Shown here: piece by piece, positions 23,150-36,139 of the stretch
Position numbering within the stretch: position 1 is the first letter of the stretch
Layout: every line of letters begins with the position of its first letter
Assembly: GCA_025618425.1 (NCBI GenBank)
Contig: CM046836.1
Span: forward strand, 24,559,030-24,623,029
Origin: Heliocidaris tuberculata
Taxonomy: Eukaryota > Echinodermata > Echinoidea > Camarodonta > Echinometridae
Direction: 5' to 3'
DNA: 64,000 nt
The notes under the pieces: generated by a model
The model's input: the letters and a program-made list of their open reading frames with translations, nothing else
Databases searched by the model: none
What the model was told of the DNA's origin: nothing
Program-made: the position numbers and the translations under genes

Positions 23150-24103
23150 CCCCCCCCCCCTGGATGATTATTGGATGTGTCAAAACAAATTAAGTGTAAA
23201 CTGTCAAAAAACAGTTTGTATGCTCATTGGAAGCAACCACTTGATATCCAAACATAATGTCCTCCGAGTTTCATTGAATGACATCCCAATAGAGCAAGTT
23301 CATTATTTTTGTCAAGTATCTTGGCGTCTTAGTTGATGAAAATTTGAACTGGAATTTACATAGAGACAATATGTTGAAGAAATTGGTCAAATGGTAGGCT
23401 TTCTGGGAAGACTAAGGCGATTCCTAAGTGAATCGATACTGAAATTAATATATAATTCACTTATTCTTCCGTATTTTGATTATGGTGATGTTATTTATAG
23501 TGCAGCTTTCAAGAAATACACCGATCGCCTCCAAAAATTGCAAAATAGGGCTGGCTGTGTTATACTTAAAATTAAACCTGAATCTCATGTCTCAGTTCTG
23601 GAAATGCATAATGCTCTTGATTGGCAACTCTTGGAAAAAAGAAGAAATGATCATTCCCTTGTCCTAATGTATAAAATCATGAAAAATCTGACCCTAAATA
23701 TTTAAGAAATGAATTTGAGTTGATAACCCATTCCTACCCTTCCCGAGTTGGAGCTAAAATAAAACTACCTAAACCAAGAACAAATTACCTCAAAAGATCA
23801 TTCAAATATAGAAACGCAAAAGCTTACAACACACTTCCTCCTCATATCAAATCGTCCCCGAGTATTAGTATATTCAAATCCAAGATACTTTTTTTTTTTA
23901 ATCTTTCTCACTTATCTTGTTATGATTACTTGATGTATGTAATGTAAGGTTTTTAATTGATAATATACCTATTGTTTCGTTCAGATGTTTGTATATGCTG
24001 TGTTTTTACTTAATATGTAAGTTTTCCGGACCCCACGGCAGACCAGCTTTCCTATGTCGGTTAAGCTGAATGTGGGCAATCCACTGTATATTTTTTTCAC
24101 CAG
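23150..24103 (+). pseudogene. 5'-truncated jockey/CR1-like LINE reverse-transcriptase remnant
   Basis: In shifting frames the sequence encodes the C-terminal RT thumb region: N-K-L-S-V-N at about 23185, K-Y-L-G-V-L-V-D-E-N-L-N-W at about 23315, then L-I-Y-N-S-L-I-L-P-Y-F-D-Y-G at about 23440 and a K-L-Q-N-R-A block. At least two frameshifts and a stop near 23703 show it is dead. The 3' UTR with a gaccagctttcctatgtcggttaagctga block runs to 24100 and resumes after the MITE at 24468-24515 with aaataaatactactactatt. Confidence 0.75.
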
Positions 24104-24467
24104 CGAGCTTTCGATATACGACGGGAGACGCACGGTACGGGGGATTTGACAGACCGTGACCGTTCTCGCAACCAAGCTCCCGTCCTGTTCTGAAGCCATT
24201 TCGTTTCCGTTCACGCGACGGCTACGGGAGCTGCAATGATGATTCGTAACACGTGTGTACGATGTGCCAGCCGGCCGCGCAGTTATATTTACATGCATCG
24301 CACAGAAAATTACCGCTCTTCGTACTATTTTGGAGCGAACGCTATTTTGCCCGATGACCGTCGTCAAATTCCGCGGTACGGAGAGATTTGGGATTTCGCG
24401 CATGCGTAGATCGATTTTTGTCTCGAGTTACCGTGCTAGATTTCCCCCGTCGCAAATCGAAAGCTCA
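24104..24467. mobile_element. MITE inside the LINE 3' UTR
   Basis: The left end CGAGCTTTCGATATACGACG and the right end, reversed, TGAGCTTTCGATTTGCGACG, continue as gg(g)a..agcacggta. The interior is GC-rich with overlapping open frames on both strands that look incidental. Confidence 0.7.
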
Positions 24468-24511
24468 CTATTATGCTTTTTATACGGAAATAAATACTAC
24501 TACTACTATTA

Positions 24512-25829
24512 CTAGGTGTTACAAAAAACATTTCCCACTTTTGATCCTTAATAGTTCAAAAACTATATATCAGATAACACTGGCATTGATATGAGCAATA
24601 GCTGAATAGTGTACAATTTTGTTGGAGGTAATTTAAAAATGAAAGCATAAATCAATTTCATTAAATTCAAGATTAATTTTGAAGTTAGGGTTGAGATTTT
24701 GCTCTATTTTCAACCCTCTGTACAAAACTTTAAAGGGGAAGTTCACCCCGAAGATTACTTGAGTTTAAAAAATGCAGAAAAAATAAAGAAAAATATTGGC
24801 GAAAGTTTGGACAAAATCCGTTAAAGAATAACGGAGTTATGGACTTTTGAAGTTTTGATTTTGTGACGTCACATGCGAGCAGCTCCTTCATTATGTAATG
24901 TGATAAATATTCCGTAAAATACAGTTTTCTCAGAAAATTTAGAATATTTTCGTCTGTGCATTTGATATATTGTCTGAAATGTTATTCAATACTAGATTCT
25001 GAAAAGAAACAATATTAATTTATCGTGGAACGTAACAAAAATGCGAATATATGGAATATTTATTACATGACCAATGGGCAGCTGCTCGCATGTGACGTCA
25101 CGAATCCAAAATTTTAAATACTCATAACTCTTTTATTATTTGACCGATTTTCATCAAACCTTCGCCAATATTTTTCTTTATTTTTTCTGCATTTTTTAAA
25201 CTCAAGTAATCTTCAAGGTGAACTTTCCCTTTAACTTTGCACAGGGGTCAATTGGTGTGTATGGGAGTGTGTGGTTAACACCCAGACAATGGTCCTGGAC
25301 AAATCATGCGCAATAAATGCGTCACAGTAGATGCGCGCTTACATGGTTTGCTTGTGCGCAGCTTTTACTGCTCCGCGTGTGTATGAAAGCCACATACCTG
25401 CCAATCAAGTAATTGGCTTAAGTCTGCTAGAGAGCTGTCTTAGACCTAGGGTAAAATACTTAGCCAAAAGATTCAACTGAATACCAAAATTGCTTAAGCA
25501 TTTTATCTCAGCCGAAAACTAAGTAAACTACTCATATTTCACTCTTAAGTATTGAATTGAATACTCCCACACTCCCATACACACCAACTGACCCCTGTGC
25601 AAAGTTAAAGTTTTGTACAGAGGGTTGAAAATAGAGCAAAATCTCAACCCTAACTTCAAAATTAATCTTAAATTTAATGAAACTGATTTATGCTTTCATT
25701 TTTAAAGTACCTCCAACAAAATTGTACTCTATTCAGCTATTGCTCATATCAAAGTCAGTGTTATCTGATATATAGTTTTTGAACTATTAAGAATCAAAAG
25801 TGGGAAATTTTTTTTGTAACACCTAGTAC
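24512..25829. mobile_element. Mariner-like foldback element, 1.3 kb, with nested palindrome
   Basis: The ends are CTAGGTGTTACAAAAAACAT and, reversed, CTAGGTGTTACAAAAAAAAT, with TA on both sides. The arms (24512-24735 plus 25233-25290; 25556-25829) match over about 270 bp. The left arm is split by the element at 24736-25232. Confidence 0.75.
24736..25232. mobile_element. Palindromic MITE with TTAA target, nested
   Basis: Inverted ends of about 100 bp begin AGGGGAAGTTCACCCCGAAG, continue with ttacttgagtttaaaaaatgcag and end with tgacgtcacatgcgagcagct paired near 25085. TTAA precedes it and follows it. The cut arm of the outer element resumes on either side. Confidence 0.75.
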
Positions 25830-26570
25830 TACCCCCTTTGCACAATTTTAAATGATATTTTTTTGTTAGCTAGGACCCTCAGCTATCAGAATGTGCTTGT
25901 TTGCCATAAAGTTGGTGGTGGATGTGACTGCTACGGCGGTTACCATGGTAACGGATACCGAAAATTTTTAATTTTAGGAAAAGTCATGTAGTTCTAATTT
26001 ACCAACCTAAATAATTGGCAAGCATCCTAATATATGTATTTCAAGCTGCCTTGTTTTGAAAAACAATCTCACTTTTTTATGTTCATGAAATATTTTGTGA
26101 AGGTATATACATGAAAAAACACGGATAGATATCCCATTTCCATTCCATAACGTTAAGTTAGATATTTCTGAGCAAGTAATTTGATATTTCTCTGAAATGG
26201 AGAGTTTATAATAATGGTACTCGTAGGTATTTCTGACAGGGTAGAATTTTTATCTTGGATTACACTCTAAAGATCTATCCAAAAAACATCATGAAAATTA
26301 AAACGAAAGAAATGTGATTTGCTAAAGCTTATAATGAACATTAGCTGACAGGGAAAAGAGCCTGTGTCTTTAACAAATAAAAAATCACCTTATTTACTAG
26401 TAAGCTTTCCCTGCAGGAAGATACAGATGAAATGATACCTCAATCATTGCATTTTACCTTTTTTTCTTTCTTTTTCTTTTCCTGATGCATTGGGATGTGA
26501 ACAATTAAAGAGAATACAAAGGAAAATACATGCCTACGTATTTGAGAAGAACCATAAGGTGGTATTACGC
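25830..26570. other. Unassigned stretch
   Basis: No exon, RNA gene or clear repeat was found. The stretch is AT-rich with short stop-interrupted frames only. Confidence 0.4.
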
Positions 26571-26844
26571 AGACTCAACTAAAAAATATGTTAATAAGTT
26601 TCGTTGCTGATGCATTAGACAGTGAACAATAAAGGTCGTTTTCACGGGGCACGCGAACGATTCGTGAAGGATGCGAATGTTGAAAAAATGGCAAATTCCA
26701 ACATTCGTGTTTTAGGCTCCAAAAGTTCGCCAAATGTGCGCGGGGGTTCAGTTGTTCGCGGGAGTCGTTTTTAGTTCAGATGGAAATTCAAAAAAGTTTG
26801 AAATTAATTGCGAACGTTTCCAGCATCTCGGGTCATTTCTCGAA

Positions 26845-27985
26845 TAAACTCAAATATTTCTTTCCAAGGATTACACTTTTCATACTATATTTTTCACTAA
26901 TATTACCTTATCTTAATTGTGGAATAATGGCTTGGGGTAACACTAATAAATATCTTACCGATAAAATTACTATCTTACAAAAGAAAATCATAAGTATAAT
27001 ACATAATGCTCCTGTTCGTTCACAAAGCGATCCTTTATTTTACGAATCAAAAATTCTGAAGTTTCCAGATTTATTTCTTTTTCAAACAGGACAATTCATG
27101 TACAAATTGAATAAAAACGAACTGCCACATGCTTTCATTAACATTTTCACAAGAAACAGTTCCATACATAAATACCCAACAGACAATCCAACCGTTTCCA
27201 TCTTCCCCGCACCCGCACTCTTTTTGCACACAAAACCGTCTCTTTCTACAGTACGAAATACTGAAACTCACTTAGCAGCGATATAGTCAACTCCCAAAGT
27301 CTGAACTGTTTAAAAAGTAAGCTGAAAAAAAACATCTTCTTCAACCATACGCAATGAATTCAAACTGAGCGAGCAGGACCCACCTCTCTCTCTCTCTCTC
27401 ACTCTCTCTCTCTCTCTCTCCCTCCCTCTCTCTCTCCATCTCCTTCTCTCTTCTGTTTTACTCCCTTTTTTCACCCCTTCTTTTTCCTGCCTTCTCTCTT
27501 CCTTCTTCTCACACACAGACACTCATTATCTTTCATTTTTCCTACTTCCTCCACCCTCCTTCTCTTCATTCTCTTGTTTCCACACCGTCTTGTACTTTCA
27601 CTTTACTTTCACACTTAGTTTTTCTTGTGGGTTGAGGCAATAGTCCTTCTACCTCAACTCACTTATCAATTTTCTCTTATCAATAATTCGCTTCTCGTAA
27701 TGATGCTTTATGAATTTAATATTATTGAACGACCCAATCGTGATAAAGTTATATAAGTTTCTGGACATGACAATATACAAGCTTTGCTTTTAAACATGTC
27801 TAACTGTTTTCAACATCACTTAATAGGTAAATATTTGTGCATGATATATTTTACTTATTGATATTCAATTATATGCCCATATCTATGGGAAAAAAAATCA
27901 TTGTTATATTATTGTTATTGTAATTATTTTATGTTATGCACTACAGTATTATGTTAATATGATTGAAAACAGTCAATAAAATCTG
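26845..27985 (+). pseudogene. LINE reverse-transcriptase C-terminal fragment with 3' UTR
   Basis: An open stretch at 26857-27286 encodes the RT thumb/C-terminal block: L-I-L-P-Y-L-N-C-G-I-M-A-W-G-N-T, a L-Q-K-K-I-I-S-I-I-H-N-A block and D-P-L-F-x-x-x-x-I-L-K. A CT-rich 3' UTR and a tail of repeated tgaaata follow. It is 5' truncated and cannot be functional. Confidence 0.72.
27383..27500. repeat. (CT)n microsatellite in the LINE 3' UTR
   Basis: A polypyrimidine run of tctctc units with a few interruptions. Confidence 0.8.
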
Positions 27986-28778
27986 AAATATGAAATATGA
28001 AACTATTCACGAACTGTTCACGTACTTTTTGAGAACAGGTGACTTCGCCAAAGAAGCAAACGCGAGCCTTTCACGTCGAGGCCCTCTATTAATTCGCCTA
28101 CCGTTCGCGACGATTAATTTGCGAATGTCACGAAGTATTTCCGAACTATTCGCGAGCTACACACGAACCAAACCGACGCTTTCACGAACGTTTTGTGAAG
28201 GTTTTGCTCACGCGACATTCTCATGGATTTCGTGCGAAGTTTTCACGAGCGTTTGGCGCACGTTTGCCGCACGTTTGCCGCAAAGCGCATGGCTGAGGTG
28301 TCTGACTTTATTCTTCGACTAGACAGCGAACTATTCATGAAGAGACCGATCAACTCAAGACAGCTGTAAACTCAGGTTCGCATTTTTGTCTCGTGTTCTT
28401 CGTGTACGTGGCCATAGTTCTACAACGCACACACGACATTCGCACATACGTTGTGAGAACTACGCACAAACTGTGCAAGAATGGTTTACGGCTCCATTTT
28501 CGCAACACATTCGGAGAAAATCTCCGTATTTTGGATTTTGCCATTTTTTCGACATTCGCATCCTTCGTGAATCGTTCGCGAGCCCCGTGAAAACCCATGC
28601 AAACTCAAATCAGGTATTGCGCAATACTTAACTTTGAAGGAAATTCCCAATTCGCTAAGATAGTCTTGTCATGCAGACTCAAATAAAAAATATGTTAATA
28701 AGTTTAGTTTGTTGATGCATTTGGCACTTAACAACTTCATGGCCAATGCAAAGTCAAATCAGGTATTGCGCAATACTA

Positions 28779-29282
28779 AAGGTGGGTTTTCACGGGGCAC
28801 GCGAACGATTCGCGAAGGATGCGAATGTCGAAAAAATGGCAAAGTCCAAATAAATACTTCTCCGAATGTTTCGCGACAACGGAGCCGTAAACCATTCTTG
28901 CGCAGTTTGTGCGTAGTTCTCACAACGTATGTGCGAATGTCGTGTGTAACGTTGTCGAACTATGGCCAGTCCAAATACACGAACAACACGCGACTAAATG
29001 CGAACAACACGAGAAATGATCGTACGAACTTTGCTGCTTTCGCGAGACATGCACAAGACATTCTGCAATCTGCAATGCTGGAAACGTTCGCAAGAAATTT
29101 CAAATTTTTTTGAAATTCCCGCCGAACTAAAAACGACTCCCGCGAACAATTAACGACGCTTCCGAACCCCCGCGCATGTTTGGCGAACTTTTGGAGCCTA
29201 AAATACGAATGTTGGACTTTACCATTTTTCGACATTCGCATCCTTCGTAAATCGTTCGCATGCCCCGTGAAAACCCACCTTT
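28779..29282. mobile_element. CGTTCGCGAA-type palindromic element, copy 2, intact
   Basis: The ends AAGGTGGGTTTTCACGGGGC are exact inverted copies and continue as acgcgaacgattcgcgaagg. TA may be the target duplication. The inner region carries many cgaacgt/cgcgaa words in both directions. Confidence 0.8.
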
Positions 29283-31490
29283 AACAGTGAACAATTACAT
29301 GGACTGCAAAGTGAAATGCACGGGTACTTTTGGCACCTGTTTTGTCAAACATGGATATTACATACTGCAGGCACGTTAGATTTTGATTAAGTGGCAGTTT
29401 TTCAAGGAGGGGCACTAAATGCAGTGCGGGAGAGGCGGGGGAGGTCTTCTTCTTCTTCTTCTTCTTCTTCTTCTTCTTCTTCTTCTTCTTCTTCTTCTTG
29501 TGTTCTCTTTTTTTTTCTTCTTCTTCTTCTTCTTTTCTCCTTCTCCTTTTTTTCTTTACTTGAGAGGGACACTTGCTTTACCTTTGTGGGACCTTAACTT
29601 GATATATAAAAATGAGGTAGCAGCCACTTACGCCCCCCCCCCCCTTTCCTCCTCCTCCCCGGTTCCGCCGCCGCTGTTACCAGTGCACCAACATACTTAT
29701 GAAAAATATATTGCTTCTCAAATGATCTAACAAGCGCTATTATGTTGTTGTTTTTTAAAATGTATATATATAATGCACTCATTTGAGTACTTGCATATTC
29801 ATCCAGTACAAAATTAATGCGCAATGTAAACACGAAATTTGGGGCTGTTGGGAATACTATACTTAGAAAGAAAAAAAAAATCTTTTTTTAAGGATTGTAT
29901 AGAATGATTTACCAAAAGGGCTCTTCAATTTTAATACAATCAACTTTAATCAAAAATATATGCGATATAGCTGTTTATTCAAGTTCCTCGAAGAACATTC
30001 ACTTTATCTTGTGTTGAGCTACGTGTAGTGTTGCAAGAGATGTTAAAATGCTTCACTATAAGAGCTAAAGTTGATAAGAAGAATACCATTGCAATTCCAT
30101 TACCTAGTGTCTTTTCAAACAAACAATTTTTTTTAAAGGACGATTTTGTAGATAGGTTGAAATCTGCCCGACTTTGGGCCCTTTGGGGAGAGGGGGATCT
30201 GGGGGCCAAACCCGGCGGCTTCGTTTGACCTGACAAGTTTTTTGTGCATGACATGGAAGGTTTAAGTAACTTTAAGGGGTCAAATCTCATATGTAAAATG
30301 GGTTGACTATTTCGGGACAGGCTCCCAGACTATTTGATGCATACATTCAGCTGTTCAGAACGGAGAACAAAGCACACAGAGGTACGGCTGTATGGGCCAA
30401 ACCAAAACAAGAGGGCAGTATTCATACACAAAGTGAACATAAACATAATCAACTTTAGTATGAGAATGATAACGTTGGCTCCTTGTGTAGCAGTATTTTT
30501 CGCCATGCAGCGTGTACCCTGCCCATAATCCAATAGAACCCCGGCTTTACCTGGGTACCATTAGGCACTCACAGCAATCAAGGAATTCCGTCCTGTGGGG
30601 TACAAATTTGACTACAGGTGGGTCAAGTGTGGCAAATTTAGATTTAAGAGAAATCCAATTTTTATAGCAAGTTAAATTGTAGGAAAGCCGAAAAGTCGCA
30701 GAAACAGAATAATACAATTTTAAAAGTCTGGAATCGAATACAGTATTAAGTAAGTTGTGTTTTTTTTTACTTTATTTTTTGAATTAGTATTATTATATTT
30801 TTTGTTTAATGTTAATCACTATACATATGGAAATTTCAGATTGGTTAATCGATGATGTCTAGATGATGTATTGTCGGTTAACTCTTTGTTGCAACACAGA
30901 AAATAGAAACTAATAACTTTTTTTTCTTCAAAATTTTTAATTGAGTAGGGTCTTCTTGTTAGGTTGACAATATGGTATCCATGATATACATAATACAAAA
31001 CGTGTTTTGGAGAAAAATCGAAAGTCTTGATATCCTAGTGTAATAGAAATGGGAGGGTTGTCCCCAAATTTATATCGAATGACCGATTTGCCGATTTGAG
31101 ATTCACATACATTTGGTGATCTTAACTTTCAAGCAGGAGGGACTATGAGATCCTAGATTGTAATCTGAAATTGGTCAAAATGGTTCTCAATGAAAAGGAA
31201 AGCAAAGATTGTCGGCAAAGGGGCATTTCTTATCTTCAACTGGCTCTTACATTCCTAATGATAGCTCCTAATGTACTCAAGTAAAAAGATTATGACGATG
31301 TAAAATCCAAAGAAACTTCGGATAATATTTCAGCCGTAAAAACTCGGGTGAGATTTAGAAAAAAGACCAAAAATCCGTGATTTATTATCATATTTTGCAA
31401 AATTGTAGTAACGGGGAGAGTATTAGCTATCTTATTAGCATTGGGAAAGAGACAATTTCAGTCGGTTACATTCTTTACATTAAAGTCGTT
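29283..31490. other. Unassigned stretch with (CTT)n
   Basis: A (CTT)n run at 29448-29565 and a poly-C run near 29635 stand out. The remainder has no exon or repeat structure I could confirm. Open frames over the CTT run are low-complexity Ser/Leu/Phe strings. Confidence 0.4.
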
Positions 31491-31830
31491 TCTCCAAAGG
31501 TTAGTACTTCCGAAGGTTCGTTTACTCCCAAGGTTCGTTACTCCGAAGGTTCATAATTCCGAAGGTTCGTAATTCCAAAAAAAAAAATAAGCAGGGTTCA
31601 TAATTACGACAATAAAATAGGGTTCATAATTTTAAAGGTTCATAATTCCGAAAATGTACCCTACATCATTTTTCGGAATTACGAACCTTGAGAAATATTG
31701 AACCCTATTTCATTTTCAGAATAACGAACCTTCGGAGTTATGAAGCTTCGGAGTAATGCAACATATGTTCTGAATTATGAACCCTGTTCTATTTTCGGAA
31801 TTATGAACCTTCGGAAGAACGAGTGCCCCC
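31490..31830. repeat. Word-iterated element built on CCGAAGGTTCATAATT
   Basis: Roughly 17-bp units (ccgaaggttcgtaatt, ccgaaggttcataatt) run forward in the left half and reversed in the right half, giving a palindromic element of about 335 bp without coding potential. Confidence 0.7.
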
Positions 31831-33060
31831 GATCTATCAACAGAATGATGATTTGAATGTCTGAAAATCATTTTTTTTTTTTTAGAGAGAGAATCAGCTC
31901 GTATCAAATAAACACAGTAAAAGAAGATAGAAAAATTCTCATCAAATTAGTATTTTGAAAGAATATGTCATCATTGAAAATTTTCGTACGAGGTAATGAA
32001 CATCCTAATTACTTGGCATCTCAGTTACAAAGATGAGTAACGGAAAAAAAAAGACACATAGACTATACCGTTAAGCTTCGTAACAGTTTAAGCTTTATTT
32101 GAGCAAACTTCAGGGGCGGCGATTTCTTGGAATGGTCCTGGGAAGAAGCTTAGAGACCGAGCGGGGGAGGATCTTCCCGCCCTGCACCCCCCCCCCCCCC
32201 CGGAGGTTTTGCAATTTCAGTATAAATACCTTGCCTTCTCGCGACACCCTTTGGTAGATTCCGACCGGGTGATAATATTTTGCATTTTTGTAGATCGAAA
32301 TTTTTTATCACACATGTAATTCAAAATGCGATCTTAATTACACCCCCCCCCCGGTTATCTTGATTAGTTTCAGCGGTGTTAAATCATCACCTAAAACCTT
32401 TGGGCGATTTTTTAACATTTCCACAGGGTAGAGGTGGATAGAGGTGCCCCCCTCCCTACCCCCACCCCTCAAGAATTGAAGATCTTGCATTTCGATAAAC
32501 CTTATTAGAAATTTGCATTATCTAGGTCTTGTAAACACACAATGTAATTTCTGCCTATAATACGTATGGTTTACAAAGTGGTTTATAGATATTCCACAAT
32601 GTTTTAAAGTTGAAATATTCTGCGACGGCGCCTAATAAACGAACAAATTTTGCATTTTTGAATAGTGAAAATTTGCTTTCTAGAGCTCTTCAGAGCATAA
32701 ACAGTGTTTTGTAACATTAACCTTACAAGGCTATACATTTGTCTTTCTTTTCGCAATCTTCTTTTCCAAATTTCGGATGGGGGGAACCATGCCCCTGGAC
32801 GCTTCCCCGTGAACGCCGCTCCTGTTTGACATATTTTTTTTTACATTTAGAAGTAAACCTTGTCTACACATAGTTAATTCACATAGTTAATTCACTATTT
32901 ACATACATATAGGGTAAAAGATCATCTCTGAAATAATAACATGTACAATTCAAAGTCAACAACAGCAAATAAGCAGAACATACACAAATATCAAAATGTA
33001 GAAATAAAGAAAGACCAAATAAGGCTTGTCCTTGAATGTACATACTAGAAGATATACCTG
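31831..33060. other. Unassigned stretch
   Basis: Contains poly-C runs (32188, 32343) and no supportable gene or repeat family. Confidence 0.4.
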
Positions 33061-33061
33061 G

Positions 33062-33386
33062 GGGTGTTTCATAAAGCTGTTCGTAAAGTTACTCATGACT
33101 TTACGCATGAAGCTACAACTTGAATATGAAGTGCCAGATAAGATGCCCAAGGTTTTTCCTGATGTTTTGACAAAGTGTGACTGTATTTCAAATAACCTCA
33201 GCTAAATTATGGCAAAAAATATACTTTGCATTAAAAATGTTTGTTATAATAAGAATGTTAATCTACATCTGCACAGTTCAACTTTACTTGATACAGTTAA
33301 AAATGACTGAGCATCCCATTTGGCTTTTCATATTCAAGTCGTTTGTAAAGTCATGCGTAACTTTACGAACAGCTTTATGAAACACA
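33062..33386. mobile_element. MITE with GTGTTTCATAAAGCTGTTCG ends
   Basis: The first 41 bp and the reverse complement of the last 41 bp differ at a single position, giving a very well-kept inverted repeat with an AT-rich loop. Confidence 0.8.
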
Positions 33387-34625
33387 TATCTGAATGATAT
33401 ACATTCTACTACTACTACATGCTACTACTACTCTCTTGACATGTTAATACCTCTACAAAAGCTACGAAATATTGTGTTTAGATTATGGAAAGGACACCTT
33501 CCTCATTATCATTAGCATTATTTAAAGGGGGCAAATTGGGTAACCATTTTGGAAAGTGGTCTTTGATTTTAGAGCTTATCCATGTGCTGCGTATGTACTA
33601 AATAAAGAAACTGAAAAATGAATTCTTCTTTCGTGACTGGTTATTAAGCCATTTAGAAAATATGGAATAACACCATATAATTGCACTGTCGAGTCTAATG
33701 GGGGAAAGGATAGGAGATGTTTTTACTCCTATAAAGAGGCTTGTTTTCAATAAGGGCCCTGTTGCTTTGTCGAGCCCCCCCCCCCCCCATCCGTATATAC
33801 CATAGATACATTCATTGACGAGGGATAAAAGCGAGAGAAGTAACATGTCTAATAAGGATTTTATTTTCTTTTACCTGTTATTATTTCGGTAGACCCTATA
33901 ACTGCAAAAACAAAAGATAAGAAATGAATTATAAAATACTACATTGACGAACAACGATTCAATACTACATTCTAAAATGTGCGTAAAAGTTATGAAATTT
34001 ATGAAAATTGGTTACATTCAATTTTAAAAAATGATTAGTAGTTGAATTATAAATACTACACAATGTCTAGAGGTTAAATACACATAAACATACACATACA
34101 CCATGTATACAAAAATATTAATTTCCTATAGAGGGAGGGCGTATAAATTAACAAGTTCTTAATCATTTCAATGAATTCAGCACCCTTCAGCATAAAACTG
34201 CGTTTGACTCCCAAGCGAGATACTTTTTTTTCATATGGATAAGCACGTCAAATATAACGACGTCCTAATTTGGGGATCTAGCATGTAATCATTTCTGGCG
34301 ATCTGTGAAAATGCTATAGGAACCCCCAAAAAAGAGAAGTTTAATACATGTATATTACAAATGTTACTCCCGTTCAAAAGCTTCGTATCTAAATTGCTTA
34401 ACCATATTCCTTTCAGCTTTCTCAGCGACAGTATTGGGCTTACCTAAACAACCATCCACAATGTTTGAAGGACATGTCCAGCTCCAAAGCGATTTGATTT
34501 GATTAAAAACATTAAACATATAGCGGCAAAAAATGTTTGACAGATCAGACATATTAAAACAAAGTTGTGAATCTTAAAATGATTTGAAAACGATAAATGG
34601 GCAACTCTATTATGACATTGTGAAA
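33387..34625. other. Unassigned stretch
   Basis: No gene or repeat family was recognised; there is a poly-C run at 33774-33788 and short stop-interrupted frames. Confidence 0.4.
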
Positions 34626-34626
34626 G

Positions 34627-34906
34627 CCGGGTCCGCTCGCTATTCATAAGGATCGCTATTCATAGAAAACCGCTATTCATTTAACACGCGTTATGAATAG
34701 CGGTCCTTATAAACCGTTATGAATATTGGTCCTTATGAACGGAGGTCCTTATGAATAGCGAGGTAATTTGTCTATGGTTTGCTCGCTATTCATAAGACCG
34801 CTATTCATACAAAACCGCTATTCATTTAGTCACGCGTTATGGATAGCGGCCCTTATGAATAAGTGGTCCTTATTAATAGCGGTCCTTATGACTATCGAGG
34901 TTACCC
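34627..34906. repeat. Word-iterated element built on CGCTATTCATAAGGACC
   Basis: Copies of cgctattcata and ttatgaatagcg alternate in both orientations at least ten times in 280 bp. There is no coding potential. Confidence 0.7.
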
Positions 34907-35454
34907 CGTGAAAGCATACGTACACGACTGAATTTTTTTCCTTTTTTTTTTTTGTGTGTGTGTCTTTTGCTGAAGCGTAAATCTCCATTTCGTTTTTTTT
35001 TTTGCTTCAAGAAACATATTTTCTCATAACTTTACAAAAAAAATATGTTGATAACATGAATATTAATGAAGGAAAGAACTTTAGTTATTACAAAATTTCA
35101 ACACAATACGATACACATTGAAACTACAATTCTGTGGTAACATGACAATACTAAATAGCTCTACTGCTAGTAAGATGCGGCACCTTGTTCATGTTGTTAA
35201 ACAAATTACAAATAAAACGCTAACATCAAAATGGTGACAAATACGAAGAAAACATTTTCATTTCAATTTGGTTACATACCTTGTAACGAATTACTATGAC
35301 ATAAAATAGAGTAAACGCTGAAACATACGCTAGACTTTAATCAAAATGAGGGTCTGATAATCTCTTGTAATCGATGATCTGGGTGTTTTTAGCTGTACAA
35401 ATTGAATGGAAATTTTCTTGTGACATCTATGGGTATACTATTCCAAACTTCAGG

Positions 35455-35590
35455 GCCCTGTTTCATCAAACTTGTCATCAATGACAAGTTGCAATAACTG
35501 TTATAAGCTACTGAAATCCTTGCATCTGATTTGCTGAGAGCAAATTTGTCGGTAAAAATCACTGACAAGACACTTCATGAAACCCCCCAT
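35455..35590. mobile_element. Small MITE with GTTTCATCAAAC-type ends
   Basis: CCTGTTTCATCAAACTTGTC at the left pairs with gacaagacacttcatgaaac at the right. It is one of three elements in this window whose ends read (G)TTTCATNAA. Confidence 0.6.
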
Positions 35591-36070
35591 TTAGATCCTG
35601 CTAATGGTATCGCATTTTTTCTCACTCTATATAGGCAAGAGTAGCGTTTTAGTATCTTTCTAATTTTTACCACATTGTCTGCATAAACAATCATGCATCC
35701 ATGCAAAGTCAACATGTTATTTTGTAAGCATTAAGAAAAGGGGTATTTGGCGTTAATTTGTCAAAAAAATTATGCAAATAGTACTCTTCTGTGTGTTTTT
35801 TTAACAGCGAGTACTTATTCATACTCATGCTCTTAAAAAGTGTGAGTAGGTTCTGCAAAAAGAAAATATATATAAACAAATCACATGATACATAAGGCAA
35901 TCTACAAGTGTATGGTACGGAGAGAGACATAAGAACCGAGCCTTGCCGTGATTTATTTTGTGATCAGCCTTTTATAATTGATAAAATCATAACTTTCTCA
36001 GGTGTAGTCTATAGCTTTAATGAATTTTAGTGCCGATTTGCTTTGATCCTCGGGGTCCTTTTTGTAATCA

Positions 36071-36076
36071 TTTATT
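36071..36076 (-). promoter_or_regulatory. Candidate polyadenylation signal AATAAA of the apextrin-like gene
   Basis: AATAAA on the minus strand, 64 bp after the stop codon at 36140-36142. Confidence 0.5.
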
Positions 36077-36139
36077 TCGAAAGGACGATCAAAAGATGTT
36101 ACGATCATCTTCCTGACTTCTTAAGAGATATTAAATAAA

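Larger units (their letters stand above)
26631..28597. mobile_element. CGTTCGCGAA-type palindromic element, copy 1, split by a LINE
   Basis: The left part 26631-26840 begins AAAGGTCGTTTTCACGGGGC and the right part 28000-28597 ends gagccccgtgaaaaccca. The arms consist of iterated cgttcgcga/tcgcgaacg words and match copy 2 at 28779-29282. Confidence 0.7.

Noticed and set aside
23981..24515. 140- and 86-codon frames on opposite strands
   Set aside because: Both are in the GC-rich MITE inside the LINE 3' UTR and mirror each other.
29391..29730. Open frames rich in Ser, Leu and Phe
   Set aside because: They come from the (CTT)n run and poly-T/C stretches.
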